5,438 nucleotides of DNA, from assembly GCA_022508725.1 (NCBI GenBank), contig JAFLUR010000163.1:1-5438 (forward strand). Direction: 5' to 3'. Below the pieces are notes generated by a model. The model saw only the letters and a program-made list of their open reading frames with translations, was not told the origin of the DNA and did not search any database. Each line of letters begins with the position of its first letter. The first letter of the stretch is position 1. Both the position numbers and the translations under genes were made by a program. Below are positions 4,977 to 5,438 of this stretch, piece by piece. The DNA comes from Oscillospiraceae bacterium. Lineage in GTDB: Bacteria > Bacillota > Clostridia > UBA1381.

Positions 4977-5381
4977 TCAATATTTTCTTCCGGAAACCGC
5001 ATCGGGAGCCGGATTTTCCGGTTTTTTTACCGTTACCGAAAGCTTATGCGGCAGACAGACTATGGGAAGATCGCCGCCGGATATATATCCCCGCATCACA
5101 CATATTTTATCCGGGCAATCGGCATCCGTGACAGCTATTTTTCCCTTTTCGACACGAATTGCATTATATCCGCCGTCCCCGGTATCTACCCTGAATTCAT
5201 ACGGTTCATCGACCTTTGAAAGATCGACGGAATTCACAAGCCTTCCGTCAAGACGTATTTCCGCAAAATTCCCGCCCGATACATATCCCCGCAAAATATA
5301 TGCCGCTGTGCACAATATGCACAGTACCGCGAAAAATACAAGCCATTTTATATTTGTTTTCATATTTTCATTTATATGCAT
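4977..5381 (-). CDS. Membrane-anchored NusG domain II-containing protein
   Basis: A 134-residue protein with a short cytoplasmic N-terminus, one hydrophobic segment at about 13-31 (WLVFFAVLCILCTAAYILRG) and an exported domain. The exported part has the hallmarks of the NusG_II family (PF07009): 'IRVEKGKIAVTDADCPDKIC' at 75-94 followed by 'IVCLPHKLSVTV' at 107-118, with Cys89, Cys94 and Cys109 conserved. Despite the name these proteins are not transcription factors; they have the beta fold of NusG domain II, and are often encoded beside FMN-binding, Rnf-like or transporter genes in Clostridia. The molecular role is unknown. The ATG at 5381 is chosen because GGTGGAG (5395-5389) is seven bases upstream; an internal ATG at Met7 lacks such a site. 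The Pro-rich tail after about residue 120 is unremarkable. It converges with the HD-GYP operon. Confidence 0.85.
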   Translation of the reverse strand: MHINENMKTNIKWLVFFAVLCILCTAAYILRGYVSGGNFAEIRLDGRLVNSVDLSKVDEPYEFRVDTGDGGYNAIRVEKGKIAVTDADCPDKICVMRGYISGGDLPIVCLPHKLSVTVKKPENPAPDAVSGRKY

Positions 5382-5382
5382 T

Positions 5383-5438
5383 TTATTGCTCCACCAACTG
5401 ACTCTTGGATTTTTCTGCTTGCCAAAACTGTGAAATTC
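5383..5438 (-). CDS. Possible C-terminal end of an upstream gene (5' part outside the window)
   Basis: Upstream of the NusG-like gene one minus-strand frame reads ISQFWQAEKSKSQLVEQ and stops at TAA (5385-5383), one base before the ATG of the next gene. The ribosome site of that gene would then lie inside this one, as in a coupled operon. A second frame (NFTVLASRKIQESVGG..., ending at a TAA inside the NusG-like gene) and an in-frame extension of the NusG-like gene itself are also open to the edge. The sequence here cannot decide between them. Confidence 0.3.
   Translation of the reverse strand, partial: ISQFWQAEKSKSQLVEQ

Noticed and set aside
5062..5433. 123-codon plus-strand open frame
   Set aside because: It is antisense to the NusG-like gene, which has a ribosome site, a membrane segment and family motifs in the minus frame.
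1..5438. tRNA or rRNA genes
   Set aside because: No tRNA cloverleaf (GGTTCRA arm with CCA end) or rRNA core sequence was recognised on either strand.

Overview
The window looks like chromosomal DNA of a spore-forming member of the Clostridia (Firmicutes), of medium to low GC. The evidence is a full-length SpoIVB-type sporulation protease, strong purine-rich Shine-Dalgarno sites, GTG starts, abundant ATA codons, and a consensus sigma-A promoter. A species cannot be named from the sequence alone.

Layout, left to right. (1) Bases 1-1227, minus strand: the first 409 residues of a phage tail/baseplate-like protein, cut off by the window edge. It has a BppU-like N-terminus, an NPH..T..Q.GLG motif and twelve 10-residue KIA..AVT repeats. 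(2) Bases 1241-1576: a divergent intergenic region with two inverted repeats, a possible forespore promoter and a short start-less open frame. (3) Bases 1586-2809, plus: spoIVB with its catalytic His, Asp and Ser intact. (4) Bases 2810-3198: a palindromic repeat element that includes a terminator, then a near-perfect sigma-A promoter. (5) Bases 3199-4677, plus: a two-gene operon encoding a free-standing Hpt phosphotransfer protein and a REC-HD-GYP response regulator, with a complete cyclic-di-GMP phosphodiesterase active site. (6) Bases 4678-4976: a convergent intergenic region with a 164-bp symmetric palindrome (MITE-like) and, in inverted orientation, a second copy of part of the element found after spoIVB. 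(7) Bases 4977-5381, minus: a membrane-anchored NusG domain II protein, apparently coupled to an upstream gene that is cut by the right edge.

How the genes may work together. SpoIVB acts late in sporulation in its own likely forespore-controlled unit. The Hpt and REC-HD-GYP proteins form the later part of a phosphorelay whose kinase is not here; phosphotransfer from Hpt His61 to REC Asp61 would set cyclic-di-GMP hydrolysis. No direct link between the two is visible beyond proximity. SpoIVB is not next to recN or spo0A within the window, as it often is in Bacillus and Clostridium.

No clearly new multi-gene system is visible. The most notable items are the apparently orphan tail-fibre-like gene, the kinase-less Hpt/HD-GYP pair, and two kinds of non-coding palindromic element at gene 3' ends, one of which occurs twice within 2 kb.
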